A stretch of 64,000 nt of DNA from Micromonospora luteifusca (GCF_016907275.1 NZ_JAFBBP010000001.1:3090001-3154000); one strand, 5' to 3'. Numbered from the stretch's first letter, positions 24,678 through 33,139 are shown. Numbers and translations are program-made. Notes: generated from the letters alone by a model not told the origin.

Positions 24678-25508
24678 TCAGTGCCGCAGTTCGGCGATGC
24701 AGCACTTCACACTGCCGCCGCCCTTCTTCAGCTCGGCCAGGTCGACGGGGACCGGGGTGTAGCCGGCGGCCTTGAGCTTGCCGGCCAACCGGGCGGCCTC
24801 GCTGTTGAGCACCACGTTCGCGCCGTCGCTGACCAGGTTGAGCCCGAAGGCCAGAGCGTCCTCGTCGTCGGCGATCACCGCGTCGGGGAAGAGTTGGGTG
24901 AGCACCCGCTGGCTGGCTGCGGAGAACGCGCCCGGGAAGTAGACGACGTTCGAGTCGTCGATGGCCGCCAACGCCACGTCCAGGTGGTAGAAGCGGGGGT
25001 CGACCAGACGCAGCGACACCACCGGCCGCCCCAACGCCTCCTGCGCCTCGGCGTGTGCCGGGATCTCGGTGCGGAATCCGTGGCCGGCCAGGATGAGCCC
25101 GCCGTGCGCCTCCGGGACGTACGCGAAGTCGCCCTCACCCTCGTTGGTCTCGCTCGGCGCGATGAACCGCCAGCCCTGCGACTCGTAGAAGGCGTGGTGG
25201 GCGGCGGCCTCGGCGGCCCGCTGCTCGTGCTTGAACCGTGCGCCGTACGCGCTGCCGTCCACCACGAAGGCGCCGTTGGCGGCGTAGACCATGTCGGGCA
25301 GGCCCTGCTCGGGGGTGAGCAGGTGCACCTCGTGGCCGAGGCCGACAAGCGTCTCGCGCAGCCGGTCCCACTGTTTGACGGCCAGGTCCCGGTCGACCGG
25401 GGTGGTCACGTCCATCCACGGGTTGATCGCATACTCGACCGCGAAGTGCTCAGGCGAGCACATGAGATATGTCCGCTTTCGCGGGACTCGCTGCTGGTTC
25501 ACGGTCAC
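24678..25508 (-). CDS. ddaH: Dimethylargininase (amidinotransferase-fold hydrolase)
   Basis: A 276-residue guanidino-group hydrolase. RKRTYLMCSPEHFAVEYAINPWMD near the start, DMVYAANGAFVVD, ETNEGEGDF, YHLDVALA (substrate/catalytic histidine) and the C-terminal GGGSVKCCIAELRH with the nucleophile cysteine match DDAH and related enzymes. It should hydrolyse N-methylated arginines or arginine to citrulline plus an amine. It is divergent from an Lrp-type regulator with 62 bp between, the usual arrangement for a regulator and its target. The start could instead be GTG 25502. Confidence 0.87.
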   Translation of the reverse strand: MTVNQQRVPRKRTYLMCSPEHFAVEYAINPWMDVTTPVDRDLAVKQWDRLRETLVGLGHEVHLLTPEQGLPDMVYAANGAFVVDGSAYGARFKHEQRAAEAAAHHAFYESQGWRFIAPSETNEGEGDFAYVPEAHGGLILAGHGFRTEIPAHAEAQEALGRPVVSLRLVDPRFYHLDVALAAIDDSNVVYFPGAFSAASQRVLTQLFPDAVIADDEDALAFGLNLVSDGANVVLNSEAARLAGKLKAAGYTPVPVDLAELKKGGGSVKCCIAELRH

Positions 25509-25570
25509 CAAGAGTAGGTACCGTGGAACTTTGGTAACAGCCACAACCGTTGCTTCCCAGAGGCGGAACG

Positions 25571-26035
25571 TTGCAGATAGACGCGGTAGACCAGCGGATC
25601 ATTGCGTTACTCGTTGCCGACGCCCGTGCGTCGTACGCCGACATCGGTACCCGGGTGTCACTCTCCGCCCCGGCCGTCAAGCGTCGCGTCGACCGGCTGC
25701 GGGCCACCGGCGTGATCAGGGGATTCACCGCCGTGGTTGATCCGGCCGCCGTCGGCTGGACCACCGAGGCGTTCGTCGAGCTGTTCTGCGCCGGCCGGAC
25801 CACCCCGGCGCAGATCGGTGTGGCCACCCGGCGACACCCGGAGGTGGTCGGCGCGTACACCGTCTCCGGGGAGGCGGACGCGCTCGTGCACCTGCGCGCC
25901 GCCGACATCGCCCACCTGGAGGCGGCGCTGGAGCGGCTACGTGGCGAGTCCTTCGTGACCTCCACCCGCAGCACTATCGTGCTGTCCCGGCTGGTCGAGT
26001 CCCCCGGTGTGGGCCCGTCCAGCCGCACCCCTTGA
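25571..26035 (+). CDS. Lrp/AsnC family transcriptional regulator
   Basis: A 154-residue regulator: an N-terminal helix-turn-helix (DQRIIALLVADARASYADIG, then LSAPAVKRRVDRLRATGVI) and a C-terminal RAM ligand domain. TTG 25571 is preferred because AGAGGCGGA lies just before it; a longer TTG start at 25550 is possible. The divergent dimethylargininase gene is the likely target and an amino acid such as arginine or ornithine the likely effector. Confidence 0.87.
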   Translation: MQIDAVDQRIIALLVADARASYADIGTRVSLSAPAVKRRVDRLRATGVIRGFTAVVDPAAVGWTTEAFVELFCAGRTTPAQIGVATRRHPEVVGAYTVSGEADALVHLRAADIAHLEAALERLRGESFVTSTRSTIVLSRLVESPGVGPSSRTP

Positions 26036-26108
26036 CCTCAACCCCGGTTGAGGAGATGGACTGACCAACAGCGTGGGCATGCCACCCACCACGGTCGAGG
26101 GGGATGTC

Positions 26109-27062
26109 ATGCGGGCGGTCTGGTTACGTGAGTTCGGTGGACCCGAGGCGCTGGTGCCCGGCCCGGCACCCGAGCCGACACCGGGCCCGGGCCAGGTGCT
26201 GATCGACGTCGCGCACGCGAACATCACCTTCGTCGAGACGCAGCAGCGCTCCGGTCGCCCCGGACCGTTCCGGGTCACCCCACCGCTGATCCCCGGCAAC
26301 GGCGTGGGCGGGCTGATCGTCGCCGTCGGGCCGGGCGTCGACCCGGCACTGATCGGGCGGCGAGTGGTCAGCGCCACCGGCGGATCCGGCGGATACGCCG
26401 AACGCGCCGCGGTGGACGCTGCCGCGCCGATCGAGGTGCCCGACGGGTTGGCGCTGGACGAGGCGGTGGCGCTGTTGGCCGACGGGCGTACGGCCACCAT
26501 GCTGGTCCAGGCAGTCGGCGTCCGCCCCGGTGACCGGGTGCTGGTGGAGGCCGCCGCGGGCGGCGTGGGCAGCCTGTTGGTGCAGCTCGCCGATCAGGCC
26601 GGCGCCCAGGTGGTCGGCGTCGCCGGTGGGCCGCGCAAGGTGGATCTGCTCCCCGGCCTCGGTGCCGACCTCGCGGTCGACTACCTCCTGCCCGACTGGG
26701 CCGACCGCGTCCGGGCCGCGCTGGGCGGGATCGACGTGGTGCTCGACGGCGTCGGCGGAACGGTGGCGCGGGCGGCCTTCGACCTGCTCGCCCCGGGCGG
26801 GCGCATGGTCAGCTTCGGGTTGGCGAGCGGGCAGTGGTCCCCGGTGTCGCCCGAGGCCGCCACGGCACGGCAGGTCACCCTGGTCCGACCGGACGTGCCA
26901 CCCGCGCAACTGCGGGCGTACACCGAGCAGGTCCTGGCGGACGCGGCAGCCGGCCGCCTGCGACCGCTCATCGGCCAGCGTTTCCCGCTGGAGCGCGCCG
27001 CCGACGCGCACGCCGCCATCGAGACTCGCGCGACGGTCGGAAAGACCCTGCTCGACGTCTAA
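26109..27062 (+). CDS. Zinc-binding dehydrogenase superfamily, quinone oxidoreductase type
   Basis: A 317-residue medium-chain dehydrogenase of the NADPH:quinone oxidoreductase class. Features: MRAVWLREFGGPEALV start, GNGVGG, the Rossmann motif AAAGGVGSLLVQLA (about 145-158) and LDGVGG. The catalytic zinc ligands are lacking, as is normal for this class. It reduces quinones or enones with NADPH. ATG 26109 follows GAGGGGG. Its TAA stop is provided by the left end of the MITE-like repeat. Confidence 0.88.
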   Translation: MRAVWLREFGGPEALVPGPAPEPTPGPGQVLIDVAHANITFVETQQRSGRPGPFRVTPPLIPGNGVGGLIVAVGPGVDPALIGRRVVSATGGSGGYAERAAVDAAAPIEVPDGLALDEAVALLADGRTATMLVQAVGVRPGDRVLVEAAAGGVGSLLVQLADQAGAQVVGVAGGPRKVDLLPGLGADLAVDYLLPDWADRVRAALGGIDVVLDGVGGTVARAAFDLLAPGGRMVSFGLASGQWSPVSPEAATARQVTLVRPDVPPAQLRAYTEQVLADAAAGRLRPLIGQRFPLERAADAHAAIETRATVGKTLLDV

Positions 27063-27228
27063 GGCCTGTTTCATAAGGGCGGTCGAGCCGAGGCGGAGTC
27101 CGGACGGCGGTCCGGCAAGGCGCAGTTTCGTCCGGATACCGGTGTTGTATCCGGACGAAACCGCAACGCCGCCGGTCGTCGTCCGGGCCCGCCGCAGGCC
27201 GGCCAGTTCTTATGAAACAGGCCTTAGA
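27058..27228. mobile_element. MITE-like 171-bp inverted-repeat element between convergent genes
   Basis: Perfect 20-bp terminal inverted repeats (27058-27077 and 27209-27228; core GCCTGTTTCATAAG) enclose a second perfect 15-bp palindrome (27125-27139 and 27147-27161, loop CGGTGTT). The whole unit can fold into one long imperfect hairpin. It has no room for a transposase. The ends read CTAA and TTAG, compatible with the YTAR target of some IS5-group elements but not direct target repeats. It may also work as a bidirectional terminator. Confidence 0.6.
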
Positions 27229-28330
27229 GGTACATGCCGGTGCGGTGCTGCGACTCGTCGCGCCGAACCGGCTTGTCGCCCTCGCCGAAGAACCGCTTGC
27301 CACCGAACTCGCCGTGCAGACGGTCGTCCAACTCGTCGGCGAGACCGGTCATCACCTGCACCGCCAGCATCAGGTGAGTGGCCTGGAAGTTGCGGCCGAA
27401 GACCGGAATGGACGCCCAGACCGTGTCATCGGCGCAGTAGAGGCGGCCGATCGGCATCCGGTTCGTCAGTTCGGAAAGCTTGACGTAGAGCCGTTCGGTC
27501 GGCTCGACCTCCGTGAGCACCGGGGAGAAGACGTCCACCAGCGGCGGGTTGTCCCGCACCCGCACGAAGACCATCGCCGAGCCCGCGCGGATGGTGATGT
27601 CGCCGTCCGAGTCGATCTGCAACCGGTCGTTGTCCGACTTCAGCATCGTGGAGACCACGGTCCGAACCCGATCCGCCAGGTCGAGCACGTCGTCCCGCTC
27701 GACCTGCGCGGCAGCCGCCTCGGCCAGCGCCTCCTCCAGGTCGGCCTCGACGTCGGCGTCCGGGCCGAACTCGCTGCGCGCGGTGCCCAACGGGTCCACG
27801 GCCAGCGGCTCGCCCTCGGTGTCCTGCACCAGGTAGACGAGGAACGCCGGGTGCGGAGCGCCGTAGACGTCACGCAGCGTCCTGGAGAGCAGCGCGGCGA
27901 TCCGGGCCGACTCGGTCGTCGTACCGTCCAGGCCGAAGGAACCACCGGAGCCGGCGACCACCCCGGGCGGCGACCAGCCGAGCGCGATCATGTCCGCCAC
28001 CGCGCTGCGGTCCAGCCGGTAGCCCGCCGGCAGGGCGGCGTTTCCGACCGCGCGGGCCGACAGCCCGCCGTCGTCGTTCACGTCCACGCTGATCGAATAG
28101 ACGGCGTCCCCGGTCCCGGAGGCGGTGGGGTCCAGGGTCACCTCCAGGTGCGTGCCGACCGGAAGTTCCCGCAGCCGCACGGCGAGCGCCCGGGCGAACT
28201 CCCGCCACGCCTCGGTCACCTTCGCCCGCAGGTCGGTGGTGCTGGGTTCGTCGAGCAGGATCGATTCTGCCGGCTCAGCCGTAGCGCCGGGCAGCTCATC
28301 GTGCGGCGCCGAGGGGTGGTCAGCCGTCAT
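27224..28330 (-). CDS. YbjN-domain protein (type III secretion chaperone-like fold)
   Basis: A 368-residue acidic protein. The C-terminal half (about 220-345) has the YbjN fold: LQIDSDGDITIRAGSAMVFVRV, then VFSPVL and VKLSELTNRMPIGRLYC, the actinobacterial YbjN signature. The N-terminal half is a second alpha/beta domain of unknown role. YbjN proteins are suspected chaperones or adaptors, not secretion components as such. SD GGAGG precedes ATG 28330. The TAA stop sits in the right end of the MITE-like element. Confidence 0.78.
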   Translation of the reverse strand: MTADHPSAPHDELPGATAEPAESILLDEPSTTDLRAKVTEAWREFARALAVRLRELPVGTHLEVTLDPTASGTGDAVYSISVDVNDDGGLSARAVGNAALPAGYRLDRSAVADMIALGWSPPGVVAGSGGSFGLDGTTTESARIAALLSRTLRDVYGAPHPAFLVYLVQDTEGEPLAVDPLGTARSEFGPDADVEADLEEALAEAAAAQVERDDVLDLADRVRTVVSTMLKSDNDRLQIDSDGDITIRAGSAMVFVRVRDNPPLVDVFSPVLTEVEPTERLYVKLSELTNRMPIGRLYCADDTVWASIPVFGRNFQATHLMLAVQVMTGLADELDDRLHGEFGGKRFFGEGDKPVRRDESQHRTGMYL

Positions 28331-28411
28331 GATCGCCTCCGTCCGTCACGATCACCCTACCCACGCCTCGCCGGGGCCCGATCAGCCCGGACCGGGATCG
28401 GACAACGGTGG

Positions 28412-28678
28412 TCAGGGGGCCGTCGGGTCCGCCGGGTCCGCGCCCAACTCGACCGGCCAGGTACCCGCCAGGGCGCTGAGCCGGGCCGCGGCGTCCGCCG
28501 GGTCGGCACCCCGGCCGACCGCCAGCCCAAGCAGGTACGCGGTGACCGGCGCACCCGGCCGAAGCACCTGGTGGGCGACGTCGCGGGCCAGGTCCAGCAC
28601 CGCCGGGACGGGCACCCCGGCCGGATCCAGATCCAACTCGGCGCACACCGCCGTGACCCAGTCGTCCAGCACCGTCAT
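28412..28678 (-). CDS. DUF6457 small protein, coupled to mobA
   Basis: An 88-residue helical protein beginning MTVLDDWVTAVCAELDLD and continuing with LDLARDVAHQVLRPGAPVTAYLLG. This is the DUF6457 pattern, known only from actinobacteria next to mobA or fdhD. ATG 28678 overlaps the mobA stop (ATGA), so it is translated from the same mRNA. A role in molybdenum-cofactor delivery is inferred from position only. Confidence 0.8.
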   Translation of the reverse strand: MTVLDDWVTAVCAELDLDPAGVPVPAVLDLARDVAHQVLRPGAPVTAYLLGLAVGRGADPADAAARLSALAGTWPVELGADPADPTAP

Positions 28679-29301
28679 CGCGCCCACTCCTCTGCCCGGC
28701 GTACGTCCTCGTCAGTGTCGCAGTCGAACCAGGGCGGCGGGCCGTCGCCGGACCACGGGACCTCCCGCACGACGAGGCCGGCCAGCAGCGCCCGGACCGG
28801 TGCCCCGGCCAGGTTGCCACCCCGGTCGACCGCCAGCCGGTCCAGCCCGGCCCGCAGCGCCGCGACCCGCCAGACACCGCAGAGCGACTGCCGCCGCCCG
28901 TCCCCGTCGGCGAAGCACGCACCGTCTGGTGGCTGCTCCGACGTTGCCGCTGGGCGGCCCTCCGGGGCGAGGTGGGTCAACAACTCGCCGATCGCCGCGC
29001 GGGTGAGCAGCGGCAGGTCCGCGGCGAGCAGCGCGACCAGTGCCGTGTCGGGATCGAGCAGCGCCAGCCCGGCAGCCGCCGCGGCGACCGGACCCCCGCC
29101 GGGCGGGTCCTCCCGGGTGACCCGCACGCCCGCCGGGACGACCTCAGCCGGACCGACCAACACCCGTGGCCTGGCATCACCTACCGCGGCCAGCACCCGG
29201 TCACGCATCGGCCGGCCACCGACCGGAAGCGCGGGCTTGTCCACCCCACCCATCCGTCGGGCGGACCCACCAGCGAGCACCACGGCGGCGTATGTCCCCA
29301 C
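28675..29301 (-). CDS. mobA: Molybdenum cofactor guanylyltransferase (MobA-like NTP transferase)
   Basis: A 208-residue nucleotidyltransferase that joins GMP (or CMP) to molybdopterin. The signature VLAGGSARRMGGVDKPAL binds the nucleotide; AADLPLL holds the metal-binding aspartate. GTG 29301 is preceded by a leaderless -10 box. It shares an operon with DUF6457 and is divergent from fdhD, so these three form the guanylate-cofactor branch. Confidence 0.86.
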   Translation of the reverse strand: MGTYAAVVLAGGSARRMGGVDKPALPVGGRPMRDRVLAAVGDARPRVLVGPAEVVPAGVRVTREDPPGGGPVAAAAAGLALLDPDTALVALLAADLPLLTRAAIGELLTHLAPEGRPAATSEQPPDGACFADGDGRRQSLCGVWRVAALRAGLDRLAVDRGGNLAGAPVRALLAGLVVREVPWSGDGPPPWFDCDTDEDVRRAEEWAR

Positions 29302-29307
29302 CCGGCC

Positions 29308-29313
29308 ACCGTA
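29308..29313 (-). promoter_or_regulatory. -10 box TACGGT, leaderless mobA promoter
   Basis: On the minus strand TACGGT ends 6 nt before GTG 29301. Confidence 0.45.
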
Positions 29314-29402
29314 GCCGGGTCGACGCCCGTTGACTGTCGCAGCCGGGTGCCCGATGCCCGGTGGCCGTGCGCACGTGTCGACGCGAGGTGGAGGATGGCG
29401 GG

Positions 29403-30269
29403 ATGGGACGGGCAACTGATCGACGGGGCGTACTCCGGATCGACCTGGACGCTGTGACTGCCGGGCGCGGGTCCATTCGTCGGCCGGACACCCTGGCGGT
29501 GGAGGAACCGCTGGAGATCCGGGTCGGCGCGGCCGGTCCCGGCCGCCGACGGCCGCTCGCCGTCACCATGCGCACCCCCGGGGACGACCTGGACCTGGCC
29601 ATCGGTTTCCTGCTGACCGAGGGGCTGATCAGGTCGACCGACGACGTGCTGACCGCGCAGCTCTGTGCGGGCGCGGAGACACCGAACACGTACAACGTGG
29701 TGGACGTGGTGCTCGCCCCCGGCGTGCCTGAACCGACCACCGACCCGTCCCGCAACTTCTACACGACCAGCTCCTGCGGGGTCTGCGGCAAGGCCAGCAT
29801 CGACGCGGTCCGCACCCGGTCACTGTTCCCGGTCTCGACCGACCCGCTCAGCGTGCCGGCCGCGCTCCTCGCCGAACTGCCCGACCGGCTGCGCGCCGCC
29901 CAGCGCGGCTTCGACCGGACCGGTGGGCTGCACGCGGCGGGTCTGTTCACCCCCGACGGGGAGCTGGTGGTGCTCCGGGAGGACGTCGGTCGGCACAACG
30001 CGGTGGACAAGGTGATCGGCTGGGCGGTGCGGGAACGTCGTCTGCCACTGGCCGGGCACCTGCTGCTGGTCTCGGGCCGGGCCAGCTTCGAGCTGACCCA
30101 GAAGGCGTGGATGGCCGGGTTGCCGCTGCTGGCGGCGGTGTCCGCCCCGAGCACCCTCGCCGCCGAGTTGGCCGACGAGGCGGGGATGACGCTTGTCGGT
30201 TTCCTGCGCGGCCGGACCATGAACGTCTACACCGGGCCGCACCGGATCACGATGGAACTGCCGGCCTGA
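29403..30269 (+). CDS. fdhD: Formate dehydrogenase accessory sulfurtransferase
   Basis: A 288-residue FdhD protein. It passes sulfur from cysteine desulfurase to the molybdenum cofactor of formate dehydrogenase. The key CxxC loop appears as [10 protein letters not shown] (about residues 121-130), with [25 protein letters not shown] and [11 protein letters not shown] 29403 follows GGTGGAGG. The formate dehydrogenase itself is not in the window. Confidence 0.95.
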   Translation: MGRATDRRGVLRIDLDAVTAGRGSIRRPDTLAVEEPLEIRVGAAGPGRRRPLAVTMRTPGDDLDLAIGFLLTEGLIRSTDDVLTAQLCAGAETPNTYNVVDVVLAPGVPEPTTDPSRNFYTTSSCGVCGKASIDAVRTRSLFPVSTDPLSVPAALLAELPDRLRAAQRGFDRTGGLHAAGLFTPDGELVVLREDVGRHNAVDKVIGWAVRERRLPLAGHLLLVSGRASFELTQKAWMAGLPLLAAVSAPSTLAAELADEAGMTLVGFLRGRTMNVYTGPHRITMELPA

Positions 30270-30284
30270 CACCCGGGCGGACGT

Positions 30285-30992
30285 TCACCGACCGATCAGG
30301 TCGATCAGCTCCAGCCGCGCGGCGGCGTCACGGGCGATCAGGAAACCGGCGATGCCGAGGATCCAGCCCAGAGCGCTGCCCGCCTTCGTGACGATCCAGG
30401 TGTTCAGGCGGGCCAGCACCGGCTCGACGAGTGTCGGGCGGGCCACCCTGGCACCCAGCAACACCACCGCCGGCAACACCATGACCAGGCAGTATCCGGC
30501 GAGCAGCGCCACCACGGTCGCCGGTCCCACCCCGGAGGTGGCCAACAGACCCACCGCGCCGAGGTACGGCAGCATGGTCGCCACCTCGGCAAGTGCGGCG
30601 AGCAACGCGAGCCCGACCAACCAGCGGGCCGAGGAGTCGCCGGCGGTGGCCCGGTCCCGCCACCGCAACACGCCACCGGTGCGGGGACGCCGTTTGCCGT
30701 CGTAGCGGAAGCTGAGCGCCAGCATCGCGACACCCAGGACGAGTTGCGCCCAGAGCACACCCCGGTTGTCCAGGGCGCCGCCCAGCGCGTCCGCCAACCT
30801 GCTGCCGCCCCAGACCAGCAACAGCCCCACCGCGAGGTAGAACGCCGCGATCGTGGCGAGGTAGCCAAGGATCCGTCGGGCGTTGACCGGCCCGGGAGCG
30901 AGCAACAACCAGACCGGGATGAAGAGGGTGCCGATGCTGGTGCTGTCGATCAACGCCAGCCCAGCCAGCGACAGCAGCAACGCGATGGTCAT
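30285..30992 (-). CDS. GAP/Sap family membrane transporter (LysE-like)
   Basis: A 235-residue protein with six hydrophobic helices. IDSTSIGTLFIPVWLLLAPG near the N-terminus is the pattern of the GAP family (sulfolipid-1 addressing protein, Sap), related to LysE-type exporters. In mycobacteria one member supports glycolipid export. The substrate is unknown. ATG 30992 begins the first helix directly. Confidence 0.75.
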   Translation of the reverse strand: MTIALLLSLAGLALIDSTSIGTLFIPVWLLLAPGPVNARRILGYLATIAAFYLAVGLLLVWGGSRLADALGGALDNRGVLWAQLVLGVAMLALSFRYDGKRRPRTGGVLRWRDRATAGDSSARWLVGLALLAALAEVATMLPYLGAVGLLATSGVGPATVVALLAGYCLVMVLPAVVLLGARVARPTLVEPVLARLNTWIVTKAGSALGWILGIAGFLIARDAAARLELIDLIGR

Positions 30993-31223
30993 GTCGTACC
31001 GGTACGAAGACGGGACACGCAATCAGTGTCCGGCCTCCACCACAGCGCCGAGTCGGCCGCGATCAGGAGAGACGTGTACATCGTTCGACGGAGGCTTTCA
31101 TGATCCAGTCATGCCAGACGAGTCCGACGCGGGCACCGCTTCCGCCAGCGGTCCGCCTACCGCTGCCGACATCCTGAGTCACCCAACCGGCGACGGTGTC
31201 GGCGGCGACCGCCCTGCCGCACG

Positions 31224-31622
31224 TCAGTCCAGGGCGAGGATGCTCCAGTTGGTCGGCAGCATCTTCGCCGCCAACCTGGGCTGCGCGGTCGCGTAGTGCG
31301 CCTCGTGGGTGAGTGCCGCACTGGCGGCCTGACCGAGCGAGATGTCCCCGCCGACGGCGCGGGCCAGGGTGCCCGTGTCTCGCACGCCGTCGGCATCGAG
31401 CGGCAGCACGCATATCATCGGGGCGCTCACCATCAGGGCCAGCAGCGCGGCGCCAACCTCGTCGCCCGCGCCCGCGATGGCGACCGCCAGACAGGCCGCC
31501 GGAACGGCCACCTGCCGGCCCTCCTCGGCGACCTCCAGCATCAACTCCCCCACCGAGACGTTGCCCTCGACGTAGGCGGTCAACGCCGACGCGTCGAACA
31601 CCGCCGCGATCCGATCGCTCAT
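31224..31622 (-). CDS. PIN-domain toxin-like protein (VapC-like)
   Basis: A 132-residue PIN-like fold: VFDASALTAYVEG with the first aspartate, an acidic helix (GELMLEVAEEG), and GGDISLGQAASAALTHEA with the third acidic residue. The segment usually reading ATADRRL is ATAQPRL, so the fourth acidic residue is glutamine. Ribonuclease activity may therefore be weak or lost. ATG 31622 overlaps the stop of the antitoxin-like gene (ATGA), the classic toxin-antitoxin layout. Confidence 0.72.
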   Translation of the reverse strand: MSDRIAAVFDASALTAYVEGNVSVGELMLEVAEEGRQVAVPAACLAVAIAGAGDEVGAALLALMVSAPMICVLPLDADGVRDTGTLARAVGGDISLGQAASAALTHEAHYATAQPRLAAKMLPTNWSILALD

Positions 31623-31870
31623 CCGGCACGGCCCAACATCCGCCGACCCTCAGCCAGGGCGTCCGCCGGAATGGGCGTCGCCAGCCGCTCCCGCCACCGC
31701 GCCCGCCCCGCCTCGGTCACCTCGATGCCAGCTCGCCGCAGCACCTCCTGGAGGTGCACGGCGGCCATCTGGGCCCGGACCGCCTCGGTGATCGCGGCCG
31801 ACACGTTGGGCTGCTGGTCGAGCCACTCCGCGACGTCGTCGGGGAGGCTCACGGAGCGTTTCACGGTCAT
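31619..31870 (-). CDS. Ribbon-helix-helix antitoxin-like protein (VapB-like)
   Basis: An 83-residue protein with an N-terminal ribbon-helix-helix pattern: TVKRSVSLPDDVAEWLDQQPNVSAAITEAV. The remainder (VHLQEVLRRAGIEVTEAGRARWRERL) would wrap the toxin. It should repress its own operon. The promoter carries a leaderless TAGGCT box overlapped by GGTAG/CTACC palindromes, a good candidate operator. Confidence 0.78.
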   Translation of the reverse strand: MTVKRSVSLPDDVAEWLDQQPNVSAAITEAVRAQMAAVHLQEVLRRAGIEVTEAGRARWRERLATPIPADALAEGRRMLGRAG

Positions 31871-31877
31871 GTCCACC

Positions 31878-31883
31878 AGCCTA
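31878..31883 (-). promoter_or_regulatory. -10 box TAGGCT, leaderless antitoxin promoter
   Basis: On the minus strand TAGGCT ends 7 nt before ATG 31870. Confidence 0.5.
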
Positions 31884-31913
31884 CCAATTCCGGTAGCACC
31901 AACGGTATTACCG
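31881..31913. promoter_or_regulatory. Operator-like palindromes of the toxin-antitoxin operon
   Basis: CTACC-N6-GGTAG (31881-31896) overlaps the -10 box; CGGTA-T-TACCG (31903-31913) lies upstream. Both share the half-site GGTA, as expected for a self-repressing ribbon-helix-helix antitoxin. Confidence 0.45.
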
Positions 31914-31931
31914 CGTGACTGGTGGGGCCGG

Positions 31932-32978
31932 TCAGCGGCGGCCACGTCGACTCCGTTTGCGCGGCCGGACCACTCCGGGCATCCCCACCGACGGCCACCC
32001 GTCCAGCTCGGACGGGGGCACGCCGCGCCGGAGCAGGTCGTCCAACAGCATGGCGAGGGAGTAGTCAGGGTGCAGGCTCAGCGTGCGCTCCAGTGCGACC
32101 GCCGCCAACGCCCCCTGCCCCGCGCGCCAGGCCGCGAACGCCAGCAGCGCCCCCGGCGCGGCGGCCAACCTCGGCTCGGTCCGGCGCAGCACGTCGGTCC
32201 AGAGGGCGATGTCCCGGTCCCGACCGTCGGTGCGTTCCCAGGCGTGATCGCGGATCGGCAGGTGGGTCATCAGCAGGGTCAACCAGGCCACCTCGTCGTC
32301 GTCCAGCCGCTCACCGCGGCGCTGCCGGCGCTGGGCCTCGCGGACCGCGGCGACCCCGGCGGAGCGCATCGTCCGGCTGCCGAGCAGATCCTCCGCGGGC
32401 GCCTGATCCAGCAACTCGGTCAGTCGTAGCTCAGCGCGGACGGTTGCCGCGCGCACCGCCTCCCGGGCCGGGCCATCCACCGGTGACACCTGCGCCACCA
32501 GAGCGGCCCGGTCGGGCAGCGCGACCTGGCCGGCGAAGACCGCCGAGGCGGTCACCGGGTTGGCGGCCGGGTCGTAGCGCCGACCCTCGGGCGGGCAACA
32601 GTCGGGCTCGGTGCAGAGGTAGGACCACCACCGGCCGTCGGTCACCCGCAGCGCGTCGAGCACCTCCAGACCGGCGGCGCCCAGTGCGGCACGCACCGCG
32701 TCGACGGCCGGAGTGACACGGTCGGGTGGCCCGTAACCGACCACGGTGGCGGCCTCCGCGCCCTGTCGGCGAATCACGGCGGCCAGGTGCCGGGCCCGCT
32801 CGACCAGATCGGTCGACGGGTCGGGCAGGTCCGCGCGGGCGGCGAAGATGATCTGCCGGCCGAGCAACGCCACGGCGACCACGCTGTCGGTGGGGTGGAA
32901 GCCGAGCAGGTACGGCACAGCGGCGATCAGGTCGGCGGGCGAGCGGACGGCGAGCTGAGGGCGATCGGTCGAGGTCAT
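31932..32978 (-). CDS. DUF4192 domain protein
   Basis: A 348-residue actinobacterial protein. The opening LAVRSPADLIAAVPYLLGFHPTDSVVAVALLG is the DUF4192 signature. A short CCPPEGRRYDP segment in the middle is a possible metal site. The C-terminus is arginine-rich (RPRKRSRRGRR). No function is known for the family. It is divergent from the kinase-like gene, and two DnaA-box-like sequences lie in between. Confidence 0.85.
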   Translation of the reverse strand: MTSTDRPQLAVRSPADLIAAVPYLLGFHPTDSVVAVALLGRQIIFAARADLPDPSTDLVERARHLAAVIRRQGAEAATVVGYGPPDRVTPAVDAVRAALGAAGLEVLDALRVTDGRWWSYLCTEPDCCPPEGRRYDPAANPVTASAVFAGQVALPDRAALVAQVSPVDGPAREAVRAATVRAELRLTELLDQAPAEDLLGSRTMRSAGVAAVREAQRRQRRGERLDDDEVAWLTLLMTHLPIRDHAWERTDGRDRDIALWTDVLRRTEPRLAAAPGALLAFAAWRAGQGALAAVALERTLSLHPDYSLAMLLDDLLRRGVPPSELDGWPSVGMPGVVRPRKRSRRGRR

Positions 32979-33018
32979 GGCGGAAGCCTGCGGCGGGCGT
33001 ACCGGGCTCCGCCGCCCC

Positions 33019-33044
33019 TGTGGACGACACGCGGCTTATCCACA
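33019..33044. promoter_or_regulatory. Pair of DnaA boxes in the intergenic region
   Basis: TTATCCACA at 33036-33044 is a perfect DnaA box; TGTGGACGA at 33019-33027 is the reverse of TCGTCCACA, one base from the actinobacterial TTGTCCACA. They are inverted and 8 bp apart. The region is too small and box-poor for oriC. Confidence 0.45.
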
Positions 33045-33139
33045 GCTACTTAGCGTGTTTTCCCTGCTCATCCCGCACCCACGGGTGCCGAAAGAGACCC
33101 GATGTCTCCGGGCGGCGCCGTGGTGTCGTGGGGAGCGGT

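Noticed and set aside
27212..29314. A 700-codon plus-strand frame opposite the YbjN and mobA genes
   Set aside because: It is a GC-rich shadow of the minus-strand genes, which have clear domains and motifs; the frame itself reads as repetitive R/G/V/H-rich protein without motif.
30883..31296. Plus-strand ORF of 137 codons between the Sap-like and PIN genes
   Set aside because: No SD, no domain, and it runs over the start of one minus-strand gene and the end of another.
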